This document shows positions 19,067 to 27,827 of a stretch of DNA of 64,000 nt, piece after piece (position 1 is the stretch's first letter; every line of letters begins with the position of its first letter). The stretch covers positions 62,001-126,000 of the forward strand of contig JBKQMB010000023.1 of assembly GCA_052326605.1 (NCBI GenBank). Direction: 5' to 3'. This stretch comes from Bog-756 sp052326605. Its GTDB lineage: Bacteria > Actinomycetota > Acidimicrobiia > Acidimicrobiales > RAAP-2. The position numbers were made by a program, and so were the translations under genes. The notes beneath the pieces are model-generated. The model did no database searches, was not told where the DNA came from, and was given only the letters and a program-made list of their open reading frames with translations.

Positions 19067-20578
19067 ATGTTGTCCTCACACGGAGAGCGACGGGCGACCG
19101 CTCGAGCCGATGGCCGGGTGCTTCCCGACGGGTTCTTCTTCGGGGTGGCCACCGCCGGGTTCCAGGTCGAGGGCGGCTACAACGGCCCCGGCGAGCCGGC
19201 CAACAACTGGCTGGCCTGGGAGCAGGTCGGGCGAGTGCAGCCGTCGGGCAACGCCGTGGGCTTCTGGGACCGGCCGGAGGAGGCCCTCGACCGGGCCGCC
19301 GCCCTCGGCTGCAACAGCTTCCGACTGGGGGTCGAGTGGGCCCGCGTGTTCCCCGACGAGCGGGGGGTCGACCGGGCCGCGCTGGACCGGTACGCCGACA
19401 TCGTCGGCGGCTGCATCGACCGCGGGCTCGAGCCCCTGGTGACGCTGCACCACTTCACCCACCCGGACTGGTTGGGGGAGGACTTCTGGCTCCGACCCGA
19501 TGCCCCCGACCGCTATCGCCGATGGGTGGAGGTCGTCGTCGGGACGCTGGCCCCGTCGGTGCGCCGCTGGGTCACTGTCAACGAGATCAACGTGCTGGCC
19601 GTCGGTTCGTGGATGCTGGGCATGTTCCCGCCGGCGCGCATCCTGGCCTTTGACGACACGTCCATCGCCATCGACAACCTGCTCACCGCCCACGTCCTCG
19701 GCTACGAGGCCATTCACCGGGTCCGCGAGGACGCGGTGGTCACCACCAACAACAGCTGCTTCAGTGTCTACCCGTTCGACCGCATGCTCACCGATCTGCT
19801 GCTGGCCCGCAGCGCCGGGGTCGAACCGGGAGAGATCGACACCTGGATCGGGGAGCGCGGAGCGCAGCACGACTCGCTGCTCCCGGCCAACGGGGTGAGG
19901 GAGCGGCTGGTCCGCCGGTTCACCGCGGCGCGCGCCCCCTACGGCCCGGCCGCCATCCGGGACGGAGGTCCCGGGCCCGGAGCGCGCTCCCGATCGCCTC
20001 GCCGGGCGCTGGATGCCGTCTACGGTAGTTCGCACGAGTGCACGCTCGATGTGCTGGGCCTCGACTACTACGACCCGATGGTGGCCCGGCACTTCCGCCT
20101 GCCGGGCCACCGCACCGCGGGGGGCCGGAGCCCGCAGCCCTCCCGCGAGCTGTGGGACGACCCCCCGGACCCGGGTGGACTGGCCCGCTGGCTGGGCGTG
20201 CAGCACGCCCTGGCTCCTGGCATCCCCCTCTGGGTGGTCGAGAACGGCCTGTGCAACCGGGTCCGCGACGGCCGGTCCTTCGCCCGGCTCGACGGATGGG
20301 ACCGCCCGCGCTACCTGCGCGAGAACATCGCCGCCGTGGTGGAGGCGATCGACGGCGGGGTCCCGGTGGACGGCTACTGGCACTGGTCGTTGGTCGACAA
20401 CTACGAGTGGGGATCGTACGAGCCCCGGTTCGGCCTGCACGGCGTCGACCGCCACCGCGGCGAGCACGGGATGCGCTGGCTCGAGACCGACGCGATGGGT
20501 GACGACGCGGCCGGGGCCTACCGGCGGATCATCGACGGCCTGCGCTCCGGCGACCGGTCGGTGCTCGAGCCGGACTGA
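19067..20578 (+). CDS. Glycoside hydrolase family 1 (beta-glucosidase-like)
   Basis: GH1 glycosidase of 503 residues. The acid/base Glu is E173 in TVNEINV and the nucleophile is E392 in VVENGLC, so both catalytic residues are kept although the flanking motifs differ from the usual TFNEP and ITENG. Also visible are the N-terminal FFFGVATAGFQVEGG, LHHFTHPDWL, and YWHWSLVDNYEWGSYEPRFG. No signal peptide, so it should work in the cytosol on imported sugars. ATG 19067 follows GGGAAAGGCAGGG. It diverges from the thiolase-like gene. Confidence 0.93.
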   Translation: MLSSHGERRATARADGRVLPDGFFFGVATAGFQVEGGYNGPGEPANNWLAWEQVGRVQPSGNAVGFWDRPEEALDRAAALGCNSFRLGVEWARVFPDERGVDRAALDRYADIVGGCIDRGLEPLVTLHHFTHPDWLGEDFWLRPDAPDRYRRWVEVVVGTLAPSVRRWVTVNEINVLAVGSWMLGMFPPARILAFDDTSIAIDNLLTAHVLGYEAIHRVREDAVVTTNNSCFSVYPFDRMLTDLLLARSAGVEPGEIDTWIGERGAQHDSLLPANGVRERLVRRFTAARAPYGPAAIRDGGPGPGARSRSPRRALDAVYGSSHECTLDVLGLDYYDPMVARHFRLPGHRTAGGRSPQPSRELWDDPPDPGGLARWLGVQHALAPGIPLWVVENGLCNRVRDGRSFARLDGWDRPRYLRENIAAVVEAIDGGVPVDGYWHWSLVDNYEWGSYEPRFGLHGVDRHRGEHGMRWLETDAMGDDAAGAYRRIIDGLRSGDRSVLEPD

Positions 20579-20608
20579 GCGGCCCGGGCGGCGGCCGGCC
20601 AGGGCCGC
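20579..20608. terminator. Possible bidirectional terminator
   Basis: GCGGCCC (20579-20585) and GGGCCGC (20602-20608) form a GC-rich stem directly after the GH1 stop and just before the stop of the convergent flavoprotein gene. There is no T-tract. The position between convergent genes is the main support. Confidence 0.4.
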
Positions 20609-20611
20609 GCC

Positions 20612-21592
20612 TCAGCTGCCTGCCGGGCCTCCGAGGCGGGCGACGCGGGCGAGCACCTGTTCGGCCTGGTCCACGATCTGGCCGACCAGGTCGGCGGCCG
20701 GTGTCAGGGAATGGATGGCGCCCACCCCCTGCCCGGTGGGGTAGCACTCGCGTTCGGGGTCGATGCCGGGGGCGTCCTCGCCGGCGCCCAAGTGGAAGGC
20801 GCCGTCTTCCATCGACCGGAGCAGCTGATCCGGAAAGGGGCGCAGCTCGTCGGGATGCTCCTCGAAGAACGCGGTGTACCGGTTGCGGACCACCCGCATC
20901 GTCTTGCCGGAGAATGCACGACTGATGATGGTCCCGTCCTCGCCGGTCCGGAGCAGAGCGTCCTTGAAGCCGGCCACGCCCCGGGCCTCGGGGGTGGCGA
21001 TGAACCGCGTCCCCATCCACACACCGTCGGCGCCGAGGGCCAGCGCGGCGGCCAGGCCCCTGCCGTCGAAGATCCCGCCGGCAGCCACGACGGGGATCTG
21101 GCCGCCCACGGCGTCGACGATCTGGGGAACCAGGGGCATGGTGGCCACCTGGCCGGTATGGCCCCCGGCCTCGGTGCCCTGGGCCACCACGATGTCGCAC
21201 CCGGCGTCGAGCGCCCGACGGGCGTGGGCGACCTTGCCGCACATGTTGACGACCAGGACGCCGTGACGGTGGCAGAGCTCCACCACTTCGGCGGGTACCC
21301 CCAGCCCGGCCACGAAGACCGAAGCACCGCCAGCGATGACCTTCTCCACCTGGCCGGCCATGTCACCGGGCATGGCGGTGAGCAGGTCGACCCCGAACGG
21401 CTTGTCGGTGGCCGCCCGTACCGCGGCCATCTCCTCCACCATGCGTTCGTCGCCCATGGTGGCCGCCCCCAGGCAGCCGAAGCCCCCGGCCTCGGAGACG
21501 GCAGAGACCAACGGCGCATAGGAGACTCCACCCATGCCGGCCAGCATCACCGGATACTCGACGGACAGGATCTCGGTCAGTCGTGTCTTCAT
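20612..21592 (-). CDS. Nitronate monooxygenase-like FMN flavoprotein
   Basis: TIM-barrel FMN enzyme of the NMO/2-nitropropane dioxygenase family, 326 residues. Typical segments: YPVMLAGMGGVSYAPLVSAV, the catalytic-region QGTEAGGHTG, PVVAAGGIFDGRGLAAAL and GADGVWMGTRFIATPE. Members act on nitronates, as enoyl reductases, or in steroid catabolism (IpdC). It is about 30% divergent in layout from the IpdC candidate at 54.7-55.9 kb, so a different substrate is likely. ATG 21592 has GGAGGAG upstream. Confidence 0.88.
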   Translation of the reverse strand: MKTRLTEILSVEYPVMLAGMGGVSYAPLVSAVSEAGGFGCLGAATMGDERMVEEMAAVRAATDKPFGVDLLTAMPGDMAGQVEKVIAGGASVFVAGLGVPAEVVELCHRHGVLVVNMCGKVAHARRALDAGCDIVVAQGTEAGGHTGQVATMPLVPQIVDAVGGQIPVVAAGGIFDGRGLAAALALGADGVWMGTRFIATPEARGVAGFKDALLRTGEDGTIISRAFSGKTMRVVRNRYTAFFEEHPDELRPFPDQLLRSMEDGAFHLGAGEDAPGIDPERECYPTGQGVGAIHSLTPAADLVGQIVDQAEQVLARVARLGGPAGS

Positions 21593-21710
21593 GGCGATCT
21601 CCTCCGCTGATGGACAGCTCCGAGTGCACCCTAGACCGAGACGACGTGCGCCCGGATGCTCGACGTGCGGGCGTCCCCGTGTGGGGCGGTGCAGGTGGGA
21701 ACCGGGCCGG

Positions 21711-21944
21711 TCACTTCGGGAACGGGCAGTGGCGGCAGCCCGAGCCGCAGCACTCGGCGCGGTCGCACAGCGTGGCCTCGGTGAGCACGTAGAGGCCGGT
21801 TGCCGGGTCGACGTAGCCAGGGGAGCCTTCGTCCACTGCCCGCCGGTGGGCGGCCAGGATCGCGGGGCACCGGGGATCGTCAGGGCCCGGTCGGCCACTG
21901 CGCGGCGCCGCGGGTTCGGGTTCGGCCGGCGCGGGCACCGTCAT
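21711..21944 (-). CDS. DUF5522-type cysteine-rich small protein
   Basis: Small protein of about 77 residues. The C-terminal half reads GYVDPATGLYVLTEATLCDR followed by AECCGSGCRHCPFPK, with a Cys cluster typical of the DUF5522 family. The Cys spacing suggests metal or iron-sulfur binding, but no function is known to me. I chose the ATG at 21944; a longer start at 22010 would overlap the MFS gene. It lies 34 bases after the MFS stop, so it may be cotranscribed. Confidence 0.7.
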   Translation of the reverse strand: MTVPAPAEPEPAAPRSGRPGPDDPRCPAILAAHRRAVDEGSPGYVDPATGLYVLTEATLCDRAECCGSGCRHCPFPK

Positions 21945-21978
21945 CGAACGGTCGTCGATTGTTCCACGCGTGGGCCGG

Positions 21979-23598
21979 CTATCCGGCCGGTGCCGTCGAG
22001 GGGAACTCACCCGACTTCACCTCGAACGGGCCCGGCGATTCACCCTCGGGTTGCCTGGCGGGGGCCGCGGCCGGTGCGAAGCTCGGGACGAAGTCGCGTT
22101 GGCGGACCATGGTCAGGCATCCGACGGCACCGACGAGCGCGATGACCGTGGCGATGACCATGAGGTGATCGAAGGTGGCGGTGAAGCCCGTCTGATAGGC
22201 GCTGAGCAGCGCGTGACGGACGGCAGGTTCGGGGATCGACGCCAGGGCCTGGCGCACCCCGCTCCCGCTGATGGCGGCAGTCAGACGGGACCCGCCGTGG
22301 GCCAGCACCTGGCGGCCCACCGGCGTGGTGGCCAGCGCGGCGGACGTACTGCCGCTGATCTGGCCGAGGAAGACCGCCCCCAACCCGGCGATGCCGGTGG
22401 CTATCCCCACCTGGCGGAAGGTGCTCGCCGAGCCCGAGGACATGCCGCTCCGCTCGGGCGGCACCACCGACACGGTCACCGAGGCCAGCACCGGGTTGGT
22501 GATCCCGACGCCGATCCCCGCCACGATGAAGCCCGGGAGGAGCACGGTCCACGAGGAGTCCGCCCGGACGTGGGTCATCAGGCCGCAGCCGAGTGCCACC
22601 AGGAAGAGACCCACCCCCAACAGGAACCGTGACTGGATGTGGACCGTGAGCTTCCCGGCGATCGGCGCCACCGCGAACGCCAGCATGGTGATGGGCAGGA
22701 ACCGCAGACCGGCGGCGAAGGGGCCGTAGCCGAGCACCTCCTGGAGATAGAGCGTCAGGTAGAGGAACATGGCGAAGATGGAGGCCGACAGGGTGAAGGA
22801 GCCGACGGACACCCCGACCATGGCCGGTCGCTTGAACAGATGGAGATCGAGCATCGGGTCCTTCTGGTGCCACTCGGCAACGAGGAAGACGGCCATGGCT
22901 GCTGCCGACCCCACCAGCATCCCCACGATGAAGGAGCTGCTCCATCCTTTGGCGTTTCCCTGCACCAGGGCGAACACCAGCATGAACAAGGAGGCGGAGA
23001 AGGAGACGAACCCCGTCCAGTCGATCTGCCGCGCGGTCGGGTCCTTCGAGGCCTTCACCTTGGCCAGGGTGATAGCGACGGCGACCACGCCGATGGGGAG
23101 GTTGACGAAGAAGATCCACCGCCACCCGATGCCGCTGGTGATGGCGCCACCGATCAGCGGGCCCACTGCCACAGCACCCCCGACCACGGCACCGTAGATG
23201 CCGAAGGCGGTCCCCCGCTCCCTCCCGGAGAACGCCTGGGCGATCAGGGCCAGCGAGGTCGCGAACATGATGGCCCCGCCCACGCCCTGGGCCCCGCGTG
23301 ACAGGTTGAGCATCAGGGCCGAGGTGGACAGACCGCACGACAACGACGACACCGTGAAGATACCGAGGCCGATGGCGAACACCCCTCGCCGGCCGTACAT
23401 GTCGCCGATCACTCCCGCAGTGAGGAGGAAGGCGGCCAGGGTGAGCGAGTAGGCGTCGATCACCCACTGCAGATCGGAGAAGGATGCGTGGAGCGACTGC
23501 TGGATGTCGGGGAGGGCGACGTTGACCACCGTGATGTCCAACAGGAGCATGAACGTCCCCGTGCACACCGCGATCAGCGTCCACCATTTGCGATCCAT
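21979..23598 (-). CDS. MFS drug/proton antiporter, DHA2 (EmrB/QacA) family
   Basis: Fourteen-helix exporter of 539 residues. Motif LLLDITVVNVALPDIQ in helix 1 and DMYGRRGVFAIGLGIF (motif A) place it in DHA2; GAIMFATSLALIAQAF and GPLIGGAITSGIGWRWIFF give the family motif C-like segment. It should export amphipathic or toxic compounds in exchange for protons. ATG 23598 has GAGGGGG seven bases upstream; GTG 23601 is nearly equivalent. A short inverted repeat at 23718-23737 upstream could be an operator. The C-terminal 35 residues are hydrophilic and probably disordered. Confidence 0.92.
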   Translation of the reverse strand: MDRKWWTLIAVCTGTFMLLLDITVVNVALPDIQQSLHASFSDLQWVIDAYSLTLAAFLLTAGVIGDMYGRRGVFAIGLGIFTVSSLSCGLSTSALMLNLSRGAQGVGGAIMFATSLALIAQAFSGRERGTAFGIYGAVVGGAVAVGPLIGGAITSGIGWRWIFFVNLPIGVVAVAITLAKVKASKDPTARQIDWTGFVSFSASLFMLVFALVQGNAKGWSSSFIVGMLVGSAAAMAVFLVAEWHQKDPMLDLHLFKRPAMVGVSVGSFTLSASIFAMFLYLTLYLQEVLGYGPFAAGLRFLPITMLAFAVAPIAGKLTVHIQSRFLLGVGLFLVALGCGLMTHVRADSSWTVLLPGFIVAGIGVGITNPVLASVTVSVVPPERSGMSSGSASTFRQVGIATGIAGLGAVFLGQISGSTSAALATTPVGRQVLAHGGSRLTAAISGSGVRQALASIPEPAVRHALLSAYQTGFTATFDHLMVIATVIALVGAVGCLTMVRQRDFVPSFAPAAAPARQPEGESPGPFEVKSGEFPSTAPAG

Positions 23599-23717
23599 CA
23601 CGTCACCCCCTCGCCGATCGCCAGTGTGCTGAGCGGCAGTGCTGCTGGGCTGCCACGGTCTGTCGATGGCAACGGGCCGATCCCTACCGACCGGAGCGAA
23701 CCCGAGCAGGAGGACGA

Positions 23718-23737
23718 CATCGAATGTATAGACGATG
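23718..23737. promoter_or_regulatory. Inverted repeat upstream of the MFS exporter gene
   Basis: CATCG (23718-23722) and CGATG (23733-23737) flank an AT-rich centre, AATGTATAGA, which stands out in this GC-rich DNA. On the minus strand the centre reads TCTATACATT, containing a possible -10 element. It lies about 120 bases upstream of the exporter start. It may be a promoter with an overlapping operator. Confidence 0.35.
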
Positions 23738-23805
23738 GCGCCGATTGCGGGAAATCATCCTGACGACGTTGCCGGACCGCGGCGGAGATCAGATCGTGCC
23801 GGAGG

Positions 23806-25101
23806 TCAGATCGTGCCGTAGGTGGTGCCGCGGTCCTCGGCCCGGGCCCCCGAGGAAAGCAGCTCACCGGTCACCGCGTCCAGGTCGGCGACCAGCTGGT
23901 GGGCGACGGCCCGGTGCCCGGCATGGACGGTGGCGTGCAGGCTGTCGGGCGGCGACTGGCGGTCGAAGAACCAGCCCCCGCGTTCGGCGAGTGCGTCTCC
24001 CAGGGCGAAGGTGTCGGGGGCGGCGCCCTCGAGGGCCCCTCCGAAGGCGAACACGGTGGCGTCGGGAGCCCCGCGGATGGCCAGCCCGGGTATCCGGGCG
24101 ATGGCCGACTTGATGGTGGTGGCCGCCTGGTGGGCATCCTCGGCGAGCCGGAGGTAGCCGTCCTCGCCCAGGTACTGGAGCACGGCCCATCCGGCGGCGA
24201 TCGGGCCGGCCGGCCGGGTCCCGGCCATCGAGGGCGAGCCGTACAGCCCGCCCAGCCAGTTGGTGGTGATGAACGGCTGCAGGCCGGCCAGGGCCCGGTC
24301 CCGGTAGAGGATGACCGAGACGCCCTTGGAGGCGTAGCCGTACTTGTGGAGGTCGGCGGAGATCGAGGTCACCCCGGGTACGGCGAGGTCCCACGCCTTG
24401 GTGACATGTCCCAGCCGGCCCAGGAACGGCAGGATGAACCCGCCGAGGCAGGCGTCCACGTGGCACAGGATGCCTCGTTCTGCAGCCAGTCCGGCCAGCT
24501 CGGGGACCGGATCGATGACCCCCTGGGGGTAGGACGGCGTCGACGCCACGACGAGCACGGTGTCGTCGTCCATGGCATCGGCCATGGCGTCCACGTCGGC
24601 GGCGAAGTCGCCTCGAACCGGAACCCGCCGTGACTCGACATCGAAGTAGTGGGAGGCCTTCTCGAAGGCGGCGTGGGCGCTGGTGGCCATCACCATGTTG
24701 GGGCGCGCCGTGCCCCGTTCCGCCCGCCCCCAGTCGCGAGCCGTCTTGGTGGCCTGCAGCAGCGATTCGGTGCCGCCCGAGGTCAGGAAGCCGCCGACCC
24801 CGCCGCCTTCGTCGCCCGGCATCCGGTCGGCCCCCAGCAGCCCGGTGGTGATGGTGACGATGTCGTTCTGCATCCACCCCAGGCTGGGGAAGACCATCGT
24901 GTTCAGTGCGTTCTCGGCGGAGTAGAGGTTGGACGCCCGCTCGAGGAGGTCGAGTACGTCGTCCCCGGCGTTGTAGACCAGGCTGAAGACCCGCCCGCCC
25001 CTCCAGTCGCGGTCGTCGGTCCGCAGCGCCTCCATCCGTTCGAGGACCGCGTCGGCGTCGAGCCCGTGGGCGGGCAGTCTGTTGTCGGGGAAGCCATCCA
25101 T
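23806..25101 (-). CDS. PLP-dependent decarboxylase/lyase (sphingosine-1-phosphate lyase-like)
   Basis: Fold-type I PLP enzyme of the group II decarboxylase family, 431 residues. PLP Lys is K253 in SADLHKYGYASKG; the cofactor-stacking region is LTSGGTESLLQATKTARDWG and the Asp pair is CHVDACLGGFILP. The N-terminal layout and the SSADLHKYGY motif resemble sphingosine-1-phosphate lyases more than glutamate decarboxylases. Substrate unknown; a phospho-lipid base or an amino acid are possible. ATG 25101 is the first in-frame start. It stands alone, with an ABC-2 transporter further upstream on the same strand. Confidence 0.85.
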   Translation of the reverse strand: MDGFPDNRLPAHGLDADAVLERMEALRTDDRDWRGGRVFSLVYNAGDDVLDLLERASNLYSAENALNTMVFPSLGWMQNDIVTITTGLLGADRMPGDEGGGVGGFLTSGGTESLLQATKTARDWGRAERGTARPNMVMATSAHAAFEKASHYFDVESRRVPVRGDFAADVDAMADAMDDDTVLVVASTPSYPQGVIDPVPELAGLAAERGILCHVDACLGGFILPFLGRLGHVTKAWDLAVPGVTSISADLHKYGYASKGVSVILYRDRALAGLQPFITTNWLGGLYGSPSMAGTRPAGPIAAGWAVLQYLGEDGYLRLAEDAHQAATTIKSAIARIPGLAIRGAPDATVFAFGGALEGAAPDTFALGDALAERGGWFFDRQSPPDSLHATVHAGHRAVAHQLVADLDAVTGELLSSGARAEDRGTTYGTI

Positions 25102-25202
25102 GGAGCCAGCCTACGGGTCGAGCCGGAGGTCGGGCTGTACGTGCGGCCGGGCGTGGGACGAGAGAGACCGGCCGGGTGGGAGGCGGGAGGCGGGGGCCCG
25201 GT

Positions 25203-26000
25203 TCAGGTGATGTCGCGCCGGGTCAGGATGATCGACCCGACAGCGGCGAAGACCAGCCCGTAGGCCAGCATCAGCAGCGTGCCCTGCCACCAGTTGAACA
25301 ACCCGAAATCGGAGCCCCGGCCACGGGTCAGGTTGGCGGCTGCGGTGGCCGCCCCCGTGGGCACCCACTTCTCCGCACTGTGCACGAGCTGGACCAGGAT
25401 GCCCTCGAGGATGATGAACCACCCCAGGCACACGATGAGGGCCGCCACCTGGTTGGTCAGGACCGAGCCGATGCCGACGCCGAGGATGGCGAAGAGGGCG
25501 AAGACCAGGATCATCCCGGGCGCCACTGCCGGCAGCTGGTGGATCATGTCGGAGAACGATCCGCCCCGGGCGGCCAGGGTGAGCCCGCCGCCGACAACGG
25601 TGGCCACCAGCATGATGACCGCCAGCACGGCGCCGGCGATGGCGGCGAAGATCAGCTTGCCGCCCACGAACCGCGGCCGGTGCGGCGTGACCAGGAACGA
25701 GGTGGTCACTGTCTTGTGTCGGAACTCGGTGGTGATGCAGAGCACCCCGAGCAGGAGGGCCAGGATGTAGCCCTGGAACCCGGATCCCACCAGGTTCCGG
25801 AGCTGCTGGGTGGTGTGGGGCACGGTGTAGCCCGGCGACACGAACGCCCCCCCGCCACCGGGCCCGCCGGTCCCGTTGTCGTGGCTCAGGAAGATCACCA
25901 GGATCAACAGCGCATTGATCAGCAGGGCGATCCCGGTGAGCACCCAGGGAACGGCGGTGGTCCGCAGCTTCAGCCACTCCGAGCGGATGGCGGCGATCAC
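25203..26000 (-). CDS. ABC-2 type transporter permease
   Basis: Membrane subunit of an ABC exporter, 265 residues with six hydrophobic helices. It begins IRSEWLKLRTTAVPWVLTG, the typical entry helix of ABC-2 permeases, and contains TEFRHKTVTTSFLVTPHRPR on a cytoplasmic loop after helix 2. A Gly-rich external loop (DNGTGGPGGGGAF) follows helix 1. The GTG at 26000 overlaps the ATPase stop (GTGA). Similar pairs export peptides, lipids or drugs; the substrate is not readable. Confidence 0.88.
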   Translation of the reverse strand: MIAAIRSEWLKLRTTAVPWVLTGIALLINALLILVIFLSHDNGTGGPGGGGAFVSPGYTVPHTTQQLRNLVGSGFQGYILALLLGVLCITTEFRHKTVTTSFLVTPHRPRFVGGKLIFAAIAGAVLAVIMLVATVVGGGLTLAARGGSFSDMIHQLPAVAPGMILVFALFAILGVGIGSVLTNQVAALIVCLGWFIILEGILVQLVHSAEKWVPTGAATAAANLTRGRGSDFGLFNWWQGTLLMLAYGLVFAAVGSIILTRRDIT

Positions 26001-26962
26001 GTCGGCCTTCCCGGCATCGGGGCGGGACCGGCCTGCCCGCCGCCCATGTTGGCGGGATCGGCGGCATCGAATCCGTGCGTCAGGCTGAGGAAGACGTCCT
26101 CGAGGCTGCCCCGTTCGTGCACCAGCTCGTAGAGGACGATCTGGTGCTGGGCAGCGAAGGGACCGAACCATTCGGGCGTGGCCCCGTCGATGACCAGGGT
26201 GTCGGCGGCCACCTGACGCCAAGCCACCGGGACGGCGGCGAGCGCGGCGGTCAACCGGGCCACCTCGGGAGTCCTGATACGCATGCCGGTGCTGGTCCCG
26301 GCACGGGTGGCCAGTTCGGCCAGCGTCGTCTGGAGCACCAACTGCCCATGCGACACGATGACCACATCGTCGACGGTCTCCTCCATCTCCGACAGGAGGT
26401 GGGACGACACCAGGACGGCGTGTCCGAGTGACGCCTGGTAGCGGATGAAGGTGCGCAGCCACTGGATGCCCTGCGGGTCGAGCCCGTTGGCGGGCTCGTC
26501 GAGGATGAGGATCTCGGGATCGCCGAGCAGGGCGGTGGCCAGCTGGAGGCGCTGGCGCATCCCGAGCGAGAACTTGCCCACGCGTCGGCGCGCCACATCC
26601 GAGAGGCCGACCAGGTCGAGGGTCTCCTCCACTCGGGAGAGCGGGATCCCGGCGCCGATGGCCACCGACTTCAGGTGGTCCTCGGCCCGTCGGGTCGGAT
26701 GGAAGCTGGTTGCCTCCAGCACGGCGCCCACGTGGCGGATCGGGTGCTCGAGGTCGACGTAGCGGCGTCCACCGAAGGTGGCCGTGCCGGCAGTTGCCGA
26801 GACCAGGCCGAGCAGGATGCGCAGCGTGGTGGTCTTGCCCGATCCGTTGGGCCCGAGGAAGCCGGTCACCCGCCCCTCCGGCACCTCGAAGGTCAGCTGT
26901 TCGACGGCGCGCACCGGGCCGAACCGTTTGGACAGCGCGTGGACCTCGATCGCCGATGGCAT
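25997..26962 (-). CDS. ABC exporter ATP-binding protein
   Basis: ATPase of 321 residues that pairs with the ABC-2 permease gene it overlaps. Walker A is GPNGSGKTT (about residues 36-44), the signature region reads FSLGMRQRLQLATALLG (variant of LSGGQ), Walker B is ILILDEPANGLDPQG and the H-loop is SSHLLSEME. The C-terminal third matches the extension seen in CcmA/DrrA-like ATPases. ATG 26962 was chosen because GTA, not GTG, stands at the upstream Val. The divergence of the signature motif (SLGMRQR) is usual in this subfamily. Confidence 0.92.
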   Translation of the reverse strand: MPSAIEVHALSKRFGPVRAVEQLTFEVPEGRVTGFLGPNGSGKTTTLRILLGLVSATAGTATFGGRRYVDLEHPIRHVGAVLEATSFHPTRRAEDHLKSVAIGAGIPLSRVEETLDLVGLSDVARRRVGKFSLGMRQRLQLATALLGDPEILILDEPANGLDPQGIQWLRTFIRYQASLGHAVLVSSHLLSEMEETVDDVVIVSHGQLVLQTTLAELATRAGTSTGMRIRTPEVARLTAALAAVPVAWRQVAADTLVIDGATPEWFGPFAAQHQIVLYELVHERGSLEDVFLSLTHGFDAADPANMGGGQAGPAPMPGRPT

Positions 26963-27010
26963 GCACGACGGTACCCTGCCGGGCGACCGCTCTTGTGTCA
27001 CCCTCCCCTG

Positions 27011-27047
27011 TTGGGCGGCCTCCCGCTCACCAGGTTGGGCGGCCTCC
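27011..27047. repeat. 13-bp direct repeat in the TetR/ABC gap
   Basis: TTGGGCGGCCTCC occurs at 27011-27023 and again at 27035-27047, 24 bases apart, in the 104-base gap between the TetR gene and the ABC ATPase. The start-to-start distance is just over two helical turns, which would suit binding of a regulator to one face of DNA. A weaker related copy, TTGGGCGGCT, lies inside the TetR gene near 27217. Confidence 0.4.
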
Positions 27048-27066
27048 GGCGGTGCCGGCGACCCGC

Positions 27067-27669
27067 TCAGACCTCGGCGAAGATGTCGGTGGGGAGCAGG
27101 AGCCCGGTGGCGATGACCAACTCGTCGTGGACCCGGCTCATGTTGCTCCAACCGTTGACCCACCCGACCAGTGCCGAGTACCAGACGTGGCCGATGATGC
27201 GGGCTCTGTCGCTCAGGTTGGGCGGCTGGGGCTCCCCGATGGCCCGGGTGATGATCCCTTCCATCAGGACCGCCACCTGCTGTTGGCATTCGATGGCCGC
27301 CGGGTCCGGAGAGGCCAACGCGGTGAAGACGGCGCCCACCAGCTTCGGTTGGCGGCCCATGGCCCGCAGGGCGCGGTCCAGGACGTCGATCACCCGCTGT
27401 GCGGCGGTGGCACCTTGGGCCGGCAGCTGGGCCAGCCTGCTGTCCAGCTGCTCCACCCAGTGGACCAGTGCAGCAGCCAACAGGTGGTCCTTGCTGGTGA
27501 AGTACCGGTAGACGGTGCCCATGGCCACGTCCGCCCTGGCCGCCACGTCGCGCATCTGCACGGCTTCGTAGCCCCCGTCCAGTCCGAGCGACATGGCGGC
27601 GTCGACCACGCGCTGTCGACGGGCTTGCTGGGCGCGCGTCAGGGTGCGGGGCACCGGACCGTTGGCCAT
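27067..27669 (-). CDS. TetR-family regulator, KstR-like
   Basis: TetR repressor of 200 residues. The DNA-binding region is RRQRVVDAAMSLGLDGGYEA, VQMRDVAARADVAMGTVYRY and FTSKDHLLAAAL. The recognition-helix sequence and the overall length resemble KstR-type regulators of cholesterol catabolism, but the ligand domain is too variable to be sure. It is divergent from a second TetR gene at 27824 and lies upstream of the ABC exporter on its own strand, so exporter control is an alternative. ATG 27669 is the start. Confidence 0.85.
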   Translation of the reverse strand: MANGPVPRTLTRAQQARRQRVVDAAMSLGLDGGYEAVQMRDVAARADVAMGTVYRYFTSKDHLLAAALVHWVEQLDSRLAQLPAQGATAAQRVIDVLDRALRAMGRQPKLVGAVFTALASPDPAAIECQQQVAVLMEGIITRAIGEPQPPNLSDRARIIGHVWYSALVGWVNGWSNMSRVHDELVIATGLLLPTDIFAEV

Positions 27670-27777
27670 GGCCGTTCACCCTACTCTGCAGGGGTTTCGT
27701 CCCCGGGATGCAGGGCCCCGGCCCACCTGGCCGAGCCCTGCCGGCATGGTCCGGGGTATGGTGCCGCGCCAGATTCT

Positions 27778-27792
27778 CTGACGCTCCGTCAT
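27778..27792. promoter_or_regulatory. Putative operator, CTGAC-N5-GTCAG family (site 1)
   Basis: CTGACGCTCCGTCAT, one base off the CTGAC-N5-GTCAG consensus shared by five intergenic sites in the window. The inner part TGACG-CTC-CGTCA is a perfect palindrome. It lies 31 bases upstream of the TetR start at 27824 and between two divergent TetR genes, which suggests autoregulation by one of them. Confidence 0.55.
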
Positions 27793-27811
27793 GTCCGGCC
27801 ACCTCTCGGTA

Positions 27812-27827
27812 CCATGGTCGACCATGG
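27812..27827. promoter_or_regulatory. 16-bp perfect palindrome over the TetR start codon
   Basis: CCATGGTCGACCATGG is self-complementary and spans the ATG at 27824. It could be an operator half-overlapping the start, or could fold in the mRNA and hide the start codon. About one such 16-bp palindrome is expected by chance in 64 kb, so the position rather than the sequence is the interesting part. Confidence 0.3.
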